A stretch of DNA of 64,000 nucleotides from Chlorobium sp. (GTDB lineage Bacteria; Bacteroidota; Chlorobiia; Chlorobiales; Chlorobiaceae). Shown here one piece after another: positions 7,462 through 16,136 of this stretch. Both the position numbers and the translations under genes were made by a program. The notes beneath the pieces were generated by a model. It was given only the letters and a program-made list of their open reading frames with translations, was not told the DNA's origin and made no database searches. The number at the start of each line of letters is the position of its first letter. Position 1 is the first letter of the stretch. The stretch spans positions 1 through 64,000 of the forward strand of contig SZXV01000011.1 in assembly GCA_005862225.1 (NCBI GenBank), given 5' to 3'.

Positions 7462-8748
7462 TTAGCGTATGGATTGCACAACATCGCAAACCGCAGTGGT
7501 TAATATAGAAAGTTCTTCATTGGAAATAATAAAGGGAGGCATAAGATAGACCAGTCTGCCAAAGGGGCGAACCCAGACTCCTCTATCAACAAATTGTCTC
7601 TGAATGATCTCCATAGTCACCTGATGGTGAAGTTCAACAACGCCAATCGCGCCAAGCACACGAACATCCGCAACATGGCTGAAGGAACGGCAGGGCTCAA
7701 GCCCCTTTCGAAGTTCCGCTTCAACTCGAAATACCGAGGCCTGCCAGTCATAGCTCTCAAGGAGACGAATGCTTGCGGAGGCAACGGCACAGGCCAGCGG
7801 ATTTGCCATAAAAGTCGGGCCGTGCATGAACAGCCCGGGGTTACCAGAACAGATGGTTCCGGCAACTTTCTCTGTTGTCAGCGTTGCTGCAAGGGTCATA
7901 TAGCCACCGGTCAGTGCTTTGCCGACACACATAATATCAGGAACCACATCGGCATGTTCCAAAGCAAACATTTTTCCGGTTCGCCCGAAACCGGTAGCAA
8001 TTTCGTCGAAAATCAGCAGCACGCCGTAGCTGTCGCACAACTCTCGTAATCTGGTGAGATAGGATGGAGAGTAAAAGCGCATTCCGCCAGCACCCTGCAC
8101 GACCGGCTCGATAATCACTGCTGCAATGGTGGAGTGATGCCGTTCGAGATTATGGCAAATATCGACCATATCCGCCTCGACACAGGGCTCATGAAACCGG
8201 CATGAAGGGGCTTCTGCAAAATATTGCTGCTGAATGGTCCCTTTAAAAAGAGAGTGCATACCCGTTACTGGATCACAGACTGACATGGCGGCAAAGGTGT
8301 CGCCATGATAGCCGGAATGAACCGTCAGCATCCTGTTTTTTGAGGATTTTCCGAGAGCTGCCCAGTATTGAATCGCCATTTTGATGGCAACTTCAACAGC
8401 AACAGAACCTGAATCACTGAAAAAAACTTTCTGCAGGAGATCAGGTGTCATGTCAACCAATTGTCGTGCAAGCGTGGTGGCTGGCTCATGGGTAAGACCG
8501 CCGAACATGACATGGCTCATCTTTTCAAGCTGAGAGAGCACTGCCACATTGAGTACCGGATGATTGTAACCGTGGATGGCTGCCCACCAGGATGACATGC
8601 CATCAACCAGTTTGCGACCATCTTCAAGCTGAAGAAAAACGCCATCAGCCCGCACCACGGGATAAACCGGCAATGGATTGGTCAACGAAGTATAGGGATG
8701 CCAGACATGTTGGCGGTCAAAATCGAGGTCAATAGTTTTGGTCGACAT
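7462..8748 (-). CDS. bioA: Adenosylmethionine-8-amino-7-oxononanoate aminotransferase
   Basis: A 428-residue fold-type I PLP enzyme. It transfers the amino group of S-adenosylmethionine to KAPA, giving DAPA in biotin synthesis. N-terminal HVWHPYTS and [14 protein letters not shown] are typical of Bio[18 protein letters not shown] carries the PLP-pyridine Asp, and [11 protein letters not shown] holds the Schiff-base lysine; [14 protein letters not shown] follows. Length is normal for the family. It lies 14 bases after bioD in the bir-bio operon. Confidence 0.95.
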   Translation of the reverse strand: MSTKTIDLDFDRQHVWHPYTSLTNPLPVYPVVRADGVFLQLEDGRKLVDGMSSWWAAIHGYNHPVLNVAVLSQLEKMSHVMFGGLTHEPATTLARQLVDMTPDLLQKVFFSDSGSVAVEVAIKMAIQYWAALGKSSKNRMLTVHSGYHGDTFAAMSVCDPVTGMHSLFKGTIQQQYFAEAPSCRFHEPCVEADMVDICHNLERHHSTIAAVIIEPVVQGAGGMRFYSPSYLTRLRELCDSYGVLLIFDEIATGFGRTGKMFALEHADVVPDIMCVGKALTGGYMTLAATLTTEKVAGTICSGNPGLFMHGPTFMANPLACAVASASIRLLESYDWQASVFRVEAELRKGLEPCRSFSHVADVRVLGAIGVVELHHQVTMEIIQRQFVDRGVWVRPFGRLVYLMPPFIISNEELSILTTAVCDVVQSIR

Positions 8749-8762
8749 AAACCGTACTATGA

Positions 8763-9437
8763 TTATAATGAAAGGCGTGAAACAGCGTCAGCGTCAAGTT
8801 TTCCATCACACAGGTCAATCACCGGCGCTGAATATCCTGATTTATTCAGATAGTGCCTGATCACCTCGCGAGTGTCATCAGCAATAAGCTTGTCAACATC
8901 CTGAAAAGAGTTGTAGACAACTGCCCGGACAGATATTCCCCGTTTCACGCAAGCCTCAAGAGAGAGCAGTGTCTGGTTGATGCTGCCAAGACGCGGACTG
9001 GTCACCAGCACAAGTCCATATCCAGTCCCTCGCACATAGTCGGCAAACAGCAGATCCGGACCAAGTGGCACCAGTAATCCACCAACTCCTTCCAGAAGCA
9101 CAAGTTCATAGCGTTTTTGAAGAAAAAGAGTAGCACGCCGGATGTGCATCAGATCAACTTCTGCGCCTTCAAGCCGGGCCGAAAGATGTGGTGAAGCCGG
9201 ATAGCGAAAAAGGTAAGGGCAGGTCAGTCCTTCATGGTCAGCCTCCTGCAATCCGATACCCATCAGGCGGCGATGTTCAAGAATATCCTCCGCAACTCCT
9301 TCGCAGCCAGTCTGGACAATTTTCTGGGTAATAACGTTTTTACCTTGCTGGAGCAGTGCCCTGGCAAGCATACCGGTCACAAAAGTTTTTCCTATGCCGG
9401 TATCAATACCGGAAATAACAAGAACTGTTCCTTTCAT
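8763..9437 (-). CDS. bioD: Dethiobiotin synthetase
   Basis: A 224-residue protein with ATG 9437, overlapping the bioC stop by four bases (ATGA), which decides the start against longer upstream readings. BioD closes the ureido ring of dethiobiotin from DAPA, CO2 and ATP. N-terminal [17 protein letters not shown] is the BioD P-loop, and [12 protein letters not shown] is the second conserved motif. [11 protein letters not shown] corresponds to the catalytic lysine region. Soluble and of normal length. Confidence 0.93.
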   Translation of the reverse strand: MKGTVLVISGIDTGIGKTFVTGMLARALLQQGKNVITQKIVQTGCEGVAEDILEHRRLMGIGLQEADHEGLTCPYLFRYPASPHLSARLEGAEVDLMHIRRATLFLQKRYELVLLEGVGGLLVPLGPDLLFADYVRGTGYGLVLVTSPRLGSINQTLLSLEACVKRGISVRAVVYNSFQDVDKLIADDTREVIRHYLNKSGYSAPVIDLCDGKLDADAVSRLSL

Positions 9438-10222
9438 GAGACTCTTTTTTTCATACAGCAGAATACTGGATGATAGGTAAGAAAAACGCCATTTCCGCAA
9501 GAATAGAGCAGGCGATACTGGTCGATAAAGTGCTGGTATCGGCTTTTTGTCCATGAACGGCGCCGTATGCCGTTGACACCAGTCTGCCGTATATGGCGAA
9601 GAACCGCTTCAGGGGAGCTGAATTCATGTTGCTCTACCTGTTCGTGACTTTCGGTCAGTTCAAAATATTTTCCGGCAAGAAGTTCAAGCTCTTCGAGGGT
9701 ATGATACCTGAGCCCGGTTCCCTCAATGGATGATATTTCACACATGTTTGAGGTGCTGAAGGTGCTGAATGCCAGCATTCCTCCGGGCTTGAGATGAGCC
9801 GCCATGGTTTTGAAAAATCCGTCGAGATCATCAAGCCATTGCAGGGTGGCATTCGAAACCACCAGATCAAGGTCGCAGGGCAGCTCCTCGATGTGCTCAA
9901 TATCACCAGCAAGAAAACGAAACTCCTCAACCGAAAAGTGCTCAAGAACTTCACTGAGGCAATGATGACTCTCTTCAACAAGATCATTGGCAAAGTAGGT
10001 ATGCACGGCACAGCGCGTCAGCAATTCATTCATGAACATCCCCGAACCTGACCCCACTTCAAGAACACGATTAAAGGATCTGCCCTGCTTTGAACGGCAG
10101 ATCATGTCCGCCAGCTCTTTGGCCATTGCTTGCTGCACCACAGCATGGCTGCCGTAGCTTTTGAGCGAATTGCAGAACCTTTCGCGGACAAGTTGTTTGT
10201 CGATGGTTACGTACTGATACAC
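9434..10222 (-). CDS. bioC: Malonyl-ACP O-methyltransferase
   Basis: A 262-residue class I SAM methyltransferase. BioC methylates malonyl-ACP so that the fatty acid cycle can build the pimeloyl chain. The start is GTG 10222, with AGGAGG seven bases upstream and a 16-base overlap with the bioG end. Motif I is VLEVGSGSGMFMNELL; DLVVSNATLQWLDDL is the motif seen in BioC proteins; LKPGGMLAFSTF follows. The partner esterase is bioG directly upstream, the normal BioC/BioG pairing. Confidence 0.9.
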   Translation of the reverse strand: MYQYVTIDKQLVRERFCNSLKSYGSHAVVQQAMAKELADMICRSKQGRSFNRVLEVGSGSGMFMNELLTRCAVHTYFANDLVEESHHCLSEVLEHFSVEEFRFLAGDIEHIEELPCDLDLVVSNATLQWLDDLDGFFKTMAAHLKPGGMLAFSTFSTSNMCEISSIEGTGLRYHTLEELELLAGKYFELTESHEQVEQHEFSSPEAVLRHIRQTGVNGIRRRSWTKSRYQHFIDQYRLLYSCGNGVFLTYHPVFCCMKKRVS

Positions 10223-10896
10223 GCCACCACCTCCTGCAGATTCCTGAAATGGAAAAAAGGAAAGTGCGGCATATCGGAAATGACCGTCCGGGATGTCCCT
10301 TCCCATGCGTTGTACTGCTGTTGTGCCAAAAAGACAAGATCCTTGCCGCCTATAATGGCATGGTCATAATTCCATGCCGCCTTTGTTCTTCCGTGAGCCT
10401 GAAAATGCTCTTTCAAAAGCGCAAGTTCCTCTTTCTGATCATCAACTGCCCGATCGGGCGCCATGGCAGAAAAAATGTCGAGTGCTTCGCTGCTGCCGCA
10501 CATCCTGCGGTTGAACCGCTGGCGGTTCTCTTCGGAAAAGGTGGCGAGAGTCGCCTGAAAGAGATCTGGCCTGATACCCTTTTCCGCATTGACTGGATAA
10601 AGCGTCCCGTTGAGAGCAATTGCCCGTGTTACCTGCGGAAGCTCAGTATGCTGCGCCACCCAGACTCCGAATGACCATGCGACAATGGTTATCTGGTTAT
10701 ATTGCGACAGCTCATCCTGAACCACTTTTTCAAGCTCCAGTGAGCGGTAATCGTGGCAGGCCAGAACATCCTGCGGCAACGCTTCAGAAGGTGTCTGACC
10801 AAGCAGATGAGCGCCAATGCGCTCATCCATACCCCAGCCGTTGAAAAAAATCAGGAGTTCTTCAGCTCCCTCTTTTCTGAGCCATGCACTCTTCAT
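10207..10896 (-). CDS. bioG: Pimeloyl-ACP methyl ester esterase BioG (DUF452)
   Basis: A 229-residue alpha/beta hydrolase of the DUF452 (BioG) family, which removes the methyl ester from pimeloyl-ACP methyl ester and so releases the BioC-protected chain. LLIFFNGWGMDER near the N-terminus gives the oxyanion region. IVAWSFGVWVAQH carries the nucleophile (GxSxG-like WSFG). DMPHFPFF near the end holds the catalytic His. ATG 10896 lies seven bases after the bioF stop. BioG replaces BioH here. Confidence 0.88.
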   Translation of the reverse strand: MKSAWLRKEGAEELLIFFNGWGMDERIGAHLLGQTPSEALPQDVLACHDYRSLELEKVVQDELSQYNQITIVAWSFGVWVAQHTELPQVTRAIALNGTLYPVNAEKGIRPDLFQATLATFSEENRQRFNRRMCGSSEALDIFSAMAPDRAVDDQKEELALLKEHFQAHGRTKAAWNYDHAIIGGKDLVFLAQQQYNAWEGTSRTVISDMPHFPFFHFRNLQEVVACIST

Positions 10897-10903
10897 AATC
10901 TCT

Positions 10904-12061
10904 TTAGTCTCCAATAATTTCCGGTATCCGTGCAATATCCTCCCATTGCAGGATTGAGCGAAGTGAAATACGAATACGAGCGCTCTTTTCTGGTACAGTC
11001 GGCGGACGCACAGGCATGCAGAGAAATCCCTCTCCTCTCAGTTTGGCGGCCATGGCCACGGCAAGATCGTTGCCGCCCGTGATAACCGGAACAATATGGC
11101 TCTCACCAGGCACATCAAAACCACGCTCAATCAGTTCGTGACGCAGTCTGGCCGCAAGCCGAAGAAGCTCCTGTCGTTCAACCCGCATGGCGCTCTGACG
11201 GGCGAGCGTCAGTAAACTCCAGCCAAGAATCACCGGTGGCAGGGCGGTTGTAAAAATAACTGAGCGCATGGTATTGAGCAGATAATCCCTGAAAAGTGCG
11301 CTCATCACGGCATAAGCGCCGGTTGAGGCGAGCGCCTTGCCAAATGTCCCCGTGATGATATCAATCTGCTGTACCATCCCGGCTGTTTCACAGAGACCGA
11401 GACCGTGCTCTCCAAAAACGCCCACTGCGTGTGCTTCATCAATAATCAGAAACGCCTCGTATTTCTCTTTCAGGGCAACAAGACGCTCAAGATCGGCAAG
11501 ATCACCGTCCATGCTGAACACTGATTCTGTCACAATAAATATCTGGCGGTAACGACCTGCCGCTCCGGCAAGCAGCTCTTCGAGGTGGTCATAGTCGCGA
11601 TGCCTGAAACGCTGGTACGGAGCTTCGGCTATCTTCATGCCGTCAATAATACTGGCATGGTTCAATCGATCGCTGAGGATCAGATCATGACGACTGCTGA
11701 GTGCGGGAAGCATCCCTATGTTGGCATGATAGCCGCTGTTGAACACGAGCGCTGCCTCACGGTGATAGAGTGCTGCAAGAGCTTGTTCCAATTGATCGTA
11801 CAACGGATGGTTCCCGGTCAGAAGACGGGAAGAGGAGCTGGTCATAGCGTGGCCGGTCTCACTGAACGCCTGCGTATAACCTGAAAGCAGAGGCTCGTCG
11901 TCCCCAATGCCGAGATAGTCATTGGAGGAGAGGTTCAGAAGTGACTTTCCGTTGACAACAATATGTTTGCCGTTTCGTTCGCTGATATCCGGCAGTACCC
12001 GGAATCGGTCAAGAGCCCGGAGTTCATCAAGCTCCTGCCTGATCCGTTCATGAAACTGCAT
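10904..12061 (-). CDS. bioF: 8-amino-7-oxononanoate synthase
   Basis: A 385-residue PLP enzyme of the alpha-oxoamine synthase family. It condenses pimeloyl-ACP/CoA with alanine to KAPA. LSSNDYLGIG, TSSSSRLLTGNHPLYDQLE and LIIDEAHAVGVFGEHG are family hallmarks, and TGTFGKALASTGAY holds the PLP lysine. ATG 12061 follows AGGGTGGGG; an in-frame GTG nine bases earlier is an alternative. Fourth step in operon order after birA and bioB. Confidence 0.94.
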   Translation of the reverse strand: MQFHERIRQELDELRALDRFRVLPDISERNGKHIVVNGKSLLNLSSNDYLGIGDDEPLLSGYTQAFSETGHAMTSSSSRLLTGNHPLYDQLEQALAALYHREAALVFNSGYHANIGMLPALSSRHDLILSDRLNHASIIDGMKIAEAPYQRFRHRDYDHLEELLAGAAGRYRQIFIVTESVFSMDGDLADLERLVALKEKYEAFLIIDEAHAVGVFGEHGLGLCETAGMVQQIDIITGTFGKALASTGAYAVMSALFRDYLLNTMRSVIFTTALPPVILGWSLLTLARQSAMRVERQELLRLAARLRHELIERGFDVPGESHIVPVITGGNDLAVAMAAKLRGEGFLCMPVRPPTVPEKSARIRISLRSILQWEDIARIPEIIGD

Positions 12062-12072
12062 TGCCCCCACCC

Positions 12073-13077
12073 TCAGTTAAAACTTGCGATCTGGCTGGCA
12101 AACCGTCTGTCATCGGCAACTTCCCTTCCCCGGGTGGTCAGATAACCGCCTGTCAGATAGCCGTTGGCGCCTGAGAGCATCAGAAGTCCCTGAAAATCTT
12201 TCATGATGGTCTCCCGGCCAGCGGCAAACTTGATGATTTTATCGGGATGGGCGAGGCGACAAAGCGCGAAAGTTTTTACAATATCTGCGACAGAAACCGG
12301 ATCACTGCCTTCAAGTGGTGTCCCGTCAATCGGCACCAGAACATTGAGCGGTATGACGGTAACATCAAGTTCCTGCAGGGCAAAAATCATGGCAATCCGT
12401 TCCTCCATACTCTCCCCGACACCCATAATGCCACCGCAGCAGACGGAGATGTTGTGTTTTCTCAGCAGCCTGATGGTCTCAATGCGCTCCTCGACAGTGT
12501 GTGTATCTGCAATCAGATCATGATAGCGGTCAGGTGCAACCTGAATATTAATATTGTAATGGGCGATGCCATGAGCTGCCAGAGCTGCCGCAGGCTCTTC
12601 GCCCAGCATTCCGAGCGACGCACAAACATGAAGCTCCGGCAACTCCTCGTGCAGCCGGTCAATCATGTCGAGCACCCGCTGAAACTCACTGCTTATCTTT
12701 TTATACCCGTAACCACTGGTGACAATGCCGAAGTGGGACACACCCTCGGCCAAACAATGCCGGGCCTCTATCAGCACAGACTCCTCATTGACAAGATCAT
12801 AGACCTCAATATTGGCATGATTGTGCCGCGACTGGGCACAAAACCGGCAATTTTCGCCGCATACCCCGGATTTGGCATTCATGATTGAGCAGGCATGAAG
12901 TGCTTCTGTCTTGTTTCCATAGCGATTTTTGACTTTGTTCGCCAGTGAAGCAAGATCGAGAGCAAGTTCGCCGGGCAGATCGGCAAGAAGAAGCGCTTCG
13001 GCGTGCGTTATTGGTTCTCCGGTTTCAAGCACACGATAGGCGGCGACAATCAGGGGATGGAGCGTTGTTGATTCCAT
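12073..13077 (-). CDS. bioB: Biotin synthase
   Basis: A 334-residue radical-SAM enzyme that inserts sulfur into dethiobiotin. The radical [4Fe-4S] motif [11 protein letters not shown] (CxxxCxxC) is near residue 73. The auxiliary [2Fe-2S] cluster ligands appear as ICASLG-type and [10 protein letters not shown] segments. The C-terminal [17 protein letters not shown] is typical of BioB. It lies 22 bases after birA. Confidence 0.95.
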   Translation of the reverse strand: MESTTLHPLIVAAYRVLETGEPITHAEALLLADLPGELALDLASLANKVKNRYGNKTEALHACSIMNAKSGVCGENCRFCAQSRHNHANIEVYDLVNEESVLIEARHCLAEGVSHFGIVTSGYGYKKISSEFQRVLDMIDRLHEELPELHVCASLGMLGEEPAAALAAHGIAHYNINIQVAPDRYHDLIADTHTVEERIETIRLLRKHNISVCCGGIMGVGESMEERIAMIFALQELDVTVIPLNVLVPIDGTPLEGSDPVSVADIVKTFALCRLAHPDKIIKFAAGRETIMKDFQGLLMLSGANGYLTGGYLTTRGREVADDRRFASQIASFN

Positions 13078-13099
13078 AACAAGTAAACATCAATGTTAT

Positions 13100-14077
13100 T
13101 TATTTTCGAAGATGGGCTTCGCCAGATGAGACAAGAATGGTTTGGCCATCCTCACCTGCAAGTTTCAGCTCACCGCCACTGGCAATTCCGGTAACTGTTC
13201 CGGTCAGATTGCGGTGACGCTGATCAATGGAGACCTCTCTTGACTGAAGCAGTGAATATTTTTCGAGATACGGAAGGATAAAGGCGAGATCATCCTGAAG
13301 TAACCACTCATCATAGAGAGGCTCAAAAAAGTTGAGTACGGAAGCAAGAAGTTCCGGCCTCGAACAGCATTGACCGCTCTCGAGAAACAGTGAAGTCGCG
13401 CTCTCTCTGAGTTCGGTCGGCATCTCGGACTGATTGGCATTGATTCCGATTCCTGCGACAACAAAATGGGTCAGTTCAGGTTCTGACTGCATTTCGCACA
13501 ATACCCCGCAAACCTTTTTTTCATTGACAAGAATGTCATTCGGCCACTTGATCATCGCCACAAGTCCCGGAGAGATTGCGCACAGAGCACGATGAATAGC
13601 AACAGCAAGAAGCAAGGTCATTTGTGGCACTCTGACCGACGGCACCTGTGGCCGCAGAATCAGGGAAAAATAGAGGTTGACCCCTGGAGGCGACACCCAG
13701 ATGCGTCCCATTCTGCCACGTCCGCCGCTCTGGGAATCGGCAACGACAACAGAGCCTTCCGCTGCACCTTCTCCGGCAAGAGTTTTGGCCAGAAGATTGG
13801 TTGATGCTGTTACGGCATGATAAAAAATCTCGTTTCCAAAGCGCCGGGTTTTCAGAAATGGCCGTACCTCTGCATCAACAGGACGTCCTGTCAAACCAGA
13901 CAAATGATAGCCCCTTCCTGTGACCGCTTCAATCTGATAGCCTTCTGCCCGCAGCAGAGAGATATGCTTCCAAACGGCGCTTCTGGTCATGCCAAATTCA
14001 TGACAAAGTTCCTCGCCCGACAGAAAGTTATGTTCTGTGGAAAGACGTTTCAGAAGTTGTGCGGTAACATCGTTCAT
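13100..14077 (-). CDS. birA: Biotin protein ligase / biotin repressor
   Basis: A 325-residue class II BirA. Residues 1-60 form a winged helix (GEELCHEFGMTRSAVWKHISLLRAEGYQIEAVTGRGYHL). The ligase domain follows, with the biotinyl-AMP loop SGGRGRMGRIWVSPPGVNLYFS, then IKWPNDILVNEKKVCGVLCE, and a C-terminal SH3-like domain. It biotinylates acyl-CoA carboxylase and represses bio genes when biotin is ample. ATG 14077 is chosen because upstream in-frame starts would lie across the operator and promoter. A perfect BirA operator upstream implies autoregulation of the whole operon. Confidence 0.93.
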   Translation of the reverse strand: MNDVTAQLLKRLSTEHNFLSGEELCHEFGMTRSAVWKHISLLRAEGYQIEAVTGRGYHLSGLTGRPVDAEVRPFLKTRRFGNEIFYHAVTASTNLLAKTLAGEGAAEGSVVVADSQSGGRGRMGRIWVSPPGVNLYFSLILRPQVPSVRVPQMTLLLAVAIHRALCAISPGLVAMIKWPNDILVNEKKVCGVLCEMQSEPELTHFVVAGIGINANQSEMPTELRESATSLFLESGQCCSRPELLASVLNFFEPLYDEWLLQDDLAFILPYLEKYSLLQSREVSIDQRHRNLTGTVTGIASGGELKLAGEDGQTILVSSGEAHLRK

Positions 14078-14115
14078 AAGCTGAGGAAGAGCAGTCGGAA
14101 AACAAACTGTTGAAG

Positions 14116-14147
14116 TTGTGAACCTGAATGTAGCTGAAGGTTTACAA
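14116..14147 (-). promoter_or_regulatory. BirA operator (biotin box)
   Basis: TTGTGAACC (14116-14124), a 14-base spacer and GGTTTACAA (14139-14147) form the palindrome typical of BirA operators. It lies 39 bases upstream of birA and covers the -10 hexamer of the predicted promoter, so bound BirA-biotinyl-AMP would block RNA polymerase. Confidence 0.92.
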
Positions 14148-14155
14148 CTTTGCAA
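14127..14155 (-). promoter_or_regulatory. Promoter of the birA-bio operon
   Basis: On the minus strand, TTGCAA (14150-14155) and TACATT (14127-14132) are separated by 17 bases. The -10 lies inside the spacer of the BirA operator. This is a good sigma-70-type fit in exactly the expected place. Confidence 0.7.
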
Positions 14156-14183
14156 CAAATTTGCGACCAATGCACAGGGCGAC

Positions 14184-15911
14184 TCAGTTGCTCATTGATG
14201 CCATCGTTGAGGTCTCGTAATTCTTGCGGAAATTCTGCACACCCTGAAAAATACCATAAGCAATTTTCGCCTGTTCATCGCGATCTTGAAGATGCTTTTC
14301 TTCTTCAGGATTCGACAAATACCCCACCTCAACCAGAGTGCTCGGCATGGAAGGAGTCCATAACACCATAAAGCTCGCCTGGCGCACTCCGCGACTGCTG
14401 TTGGTCTGCCTCATCTCTACCGGCTTGAGAATATCCTGTGCAAGCGTCGTAGACTGCTTGGCAAAAGCATTCTGCGCCATGCTGCTCATAATGAGATACT
14501 CCTCAGTAAACCCTTTATATTCAAGCTGATAATCAGCCTCTTTGCGGATAACCGAGTTTTCAAACATGGCAACATCAAGAGCTGACTTGTTTTTGTTCGC
14601 ACCGAGAATGTAAACCTCGGAACCACTGGCCGCACGGTTGGGACTTGCGTTGCAATGCACGCTGATAAAGAGTTTTCCTCCGTTGCGGTTGGCTATTTTG
14701 CCGCGTTCATGCAAAGGAATGAAGGTGTCATCCTTTCTGGTGTAGATCACCCGCACATCCGGCCACTTTTGTTCAATAAATTGACCAAGGTCTCTGACAA
14801 TGTTCAGGACAACATCTTTTTCACGAATCCCGTTTCCCCCAATGGCTCCGGGATCCTTTCCACCATGACCGGCATCAAGCACAATCGTATCAAGCTTCCA
14901 CTTTTCAACATCGCGATTGAGTACCTGTGCTATCTGCTGCTCCTTCTCCTTTCGGTGAATCTTTTCAACATCGGCATAACTGCGCACATAGAGCATATAA
15001 CGGTTGTTCTTTTTATCCTGCTGAAAATCAACCGAATTAATGACAAATGAGCGGTTATCAAAGGCAACGGTAAACTGTAATCCGGCGCCTTCAAACTGTT
15101 TCGGAGTGATGGCTCGGACAATGCCGCTGTTATATATTTTCGATAATGTACCGACATCGCAAGAGGCTTTTTCAAGTGTCAATACAGCTTTCCCGTCAGC
15201 ATCAGGTTTAAGCAGTGAACCCTGTACTGGAGGGCCGGATGCAATAAAGCTCAGGATCGCTCCATTAGCGCGCTTTTCGACCTCAATCCCGGTAATCACC
15301 GTTCTCTCAGCAGCGACCTGTGAAGTGCTCGCTGCGGGTGTTCCCGGCTCTCCATGTCTGCCAGACCCGATTGTGGCTACAGATGCTCCTGAACGATTTG
15401 ACTTTGTCGAAGCACTTATTCTGCCGCTCACGGCGTTATACTCAACATTCCGGTCCAGCCAGAGCGTAAAAAGCCGACATGCGCTGGTGACGGAGAGATA
15501 GATTTGTGTCTGTTTTTTTACGGGAGCAGACTGCATCTGAATGACTCTCTCAGGAACATCAGTACCCCTTGAAACAATGCGGGCAAAATTATTGCCAATC
15601 AGGATAGCACAAAGCGGCGCTGACTTCCCTTCAGATGACTCAAGCACAATCCCTTCCGGATTTTTGCGATAACTCTGGCGCAATGCTCTTGCCATGGACT
15701 CAATATCAACCAGAAGCTCTTTACCACTGTTCATGGCAAGCACCCTGACCGTATAACCCTGATCATTGCCTGTTGAAACAACAAATGGCACAGTACTTTC
15801 AGCAGGCTTGACGGGAGGCACAGCAAACAAAGTGCCGCATAAACATACCAGCAAAATCAGCAGCGTCAGACCAGCCAGAGAAGAACGGATACGGAACAGA
15901 AGATGACGCAT
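14184..15911 (-). CDS. amiC: N-acetylmuramoyl-L-alanine amidase (AmiC type)
   Basis: A 575-residue exported murein hydrolase that cleaves the peptide from MurNAc during cell separation. N-terminal LAGLTLLILLVCLCGTLFA is a signal segment. The middle (about residues 195-320) is beta-rich and AMIN-like, for septal or peptidoglycan targeting. The Amidase_3 domain (about 350-560) shows VLDAGHGGKDPGA (Zn His), KDVVLNIVRDL, FISVHCNASPN (Zn His) and STLVEVGYLSNPEEE (catalytic Glu). Divergent from birA across the operator region is excluded: both are on the minus strand, amiC upstream. Confidence 0.9.
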   Translation of the reverse strand: MRHLLFRIRSSLAGLTLLILLVCLCGTLFAVPPVKPAESTVPFVVSTGNDQGYTVRVLAMNSGKELLVDIESMARALRQSYRKNPEGIVLESSEGKSAPLCAILIGNNFARIVSRGTDVPERVIQMQSAPVKKQTQIYLSVTSACRLFTLWLDRNVEYNAVSGRISASTKSNRSGASVATIGSGRHGEPGTPAASTSQVAAERTVITGIEVEKRANGAILSFIASGPPVQGSLLKPDADGKAVLTLEKASCDVGTLSKIYNSGIVRAITPKQFEGAGLQFTVAFDNRSFVINSVDFQQDKKNNRYMLYVRSYADVEKIHRKEKEQQIAQVLNRDVEKWKLDTIVLDAGHGGKDPGAIGGNGIREKDVVLNIVRDLGQFIEQKWPDVRVIYTRKDDTFIPLHERGKIANRNGGKLFISVHCNASPNRAASGSEVYILGANKNKSALDVAMFENSVIRKEADYQLEYKGFTEEYLIMSSMAQNAFAKQSTTLAQDILKPVEMRQTNSSRGVRQASFMVLWTPSMPSTLVEVGYLSNPEEEKHLQDRDEQAKIAYGIFQGVQNFRKNYETSTMASMSN

Positions 15912-16136
15912 GATTAATCAAATGCTATTTTTTCACGGAACATTATTGAACACGACTTTGATAATAATAAAAAATATTTCGCCCGGCTGCCAATAAAACC
16001 GTTAATTAGAGCCATTCGGAACAGATCGGCACAGGTATTGTAATAAAGTCAATAATGGTAAAATTTGTTTTTTGTTGTTCAACGCCTATCTTTTTCAAAG
16101 TTTTTTTGTCAACGCTCTTACTCCCGGGACTGATCC

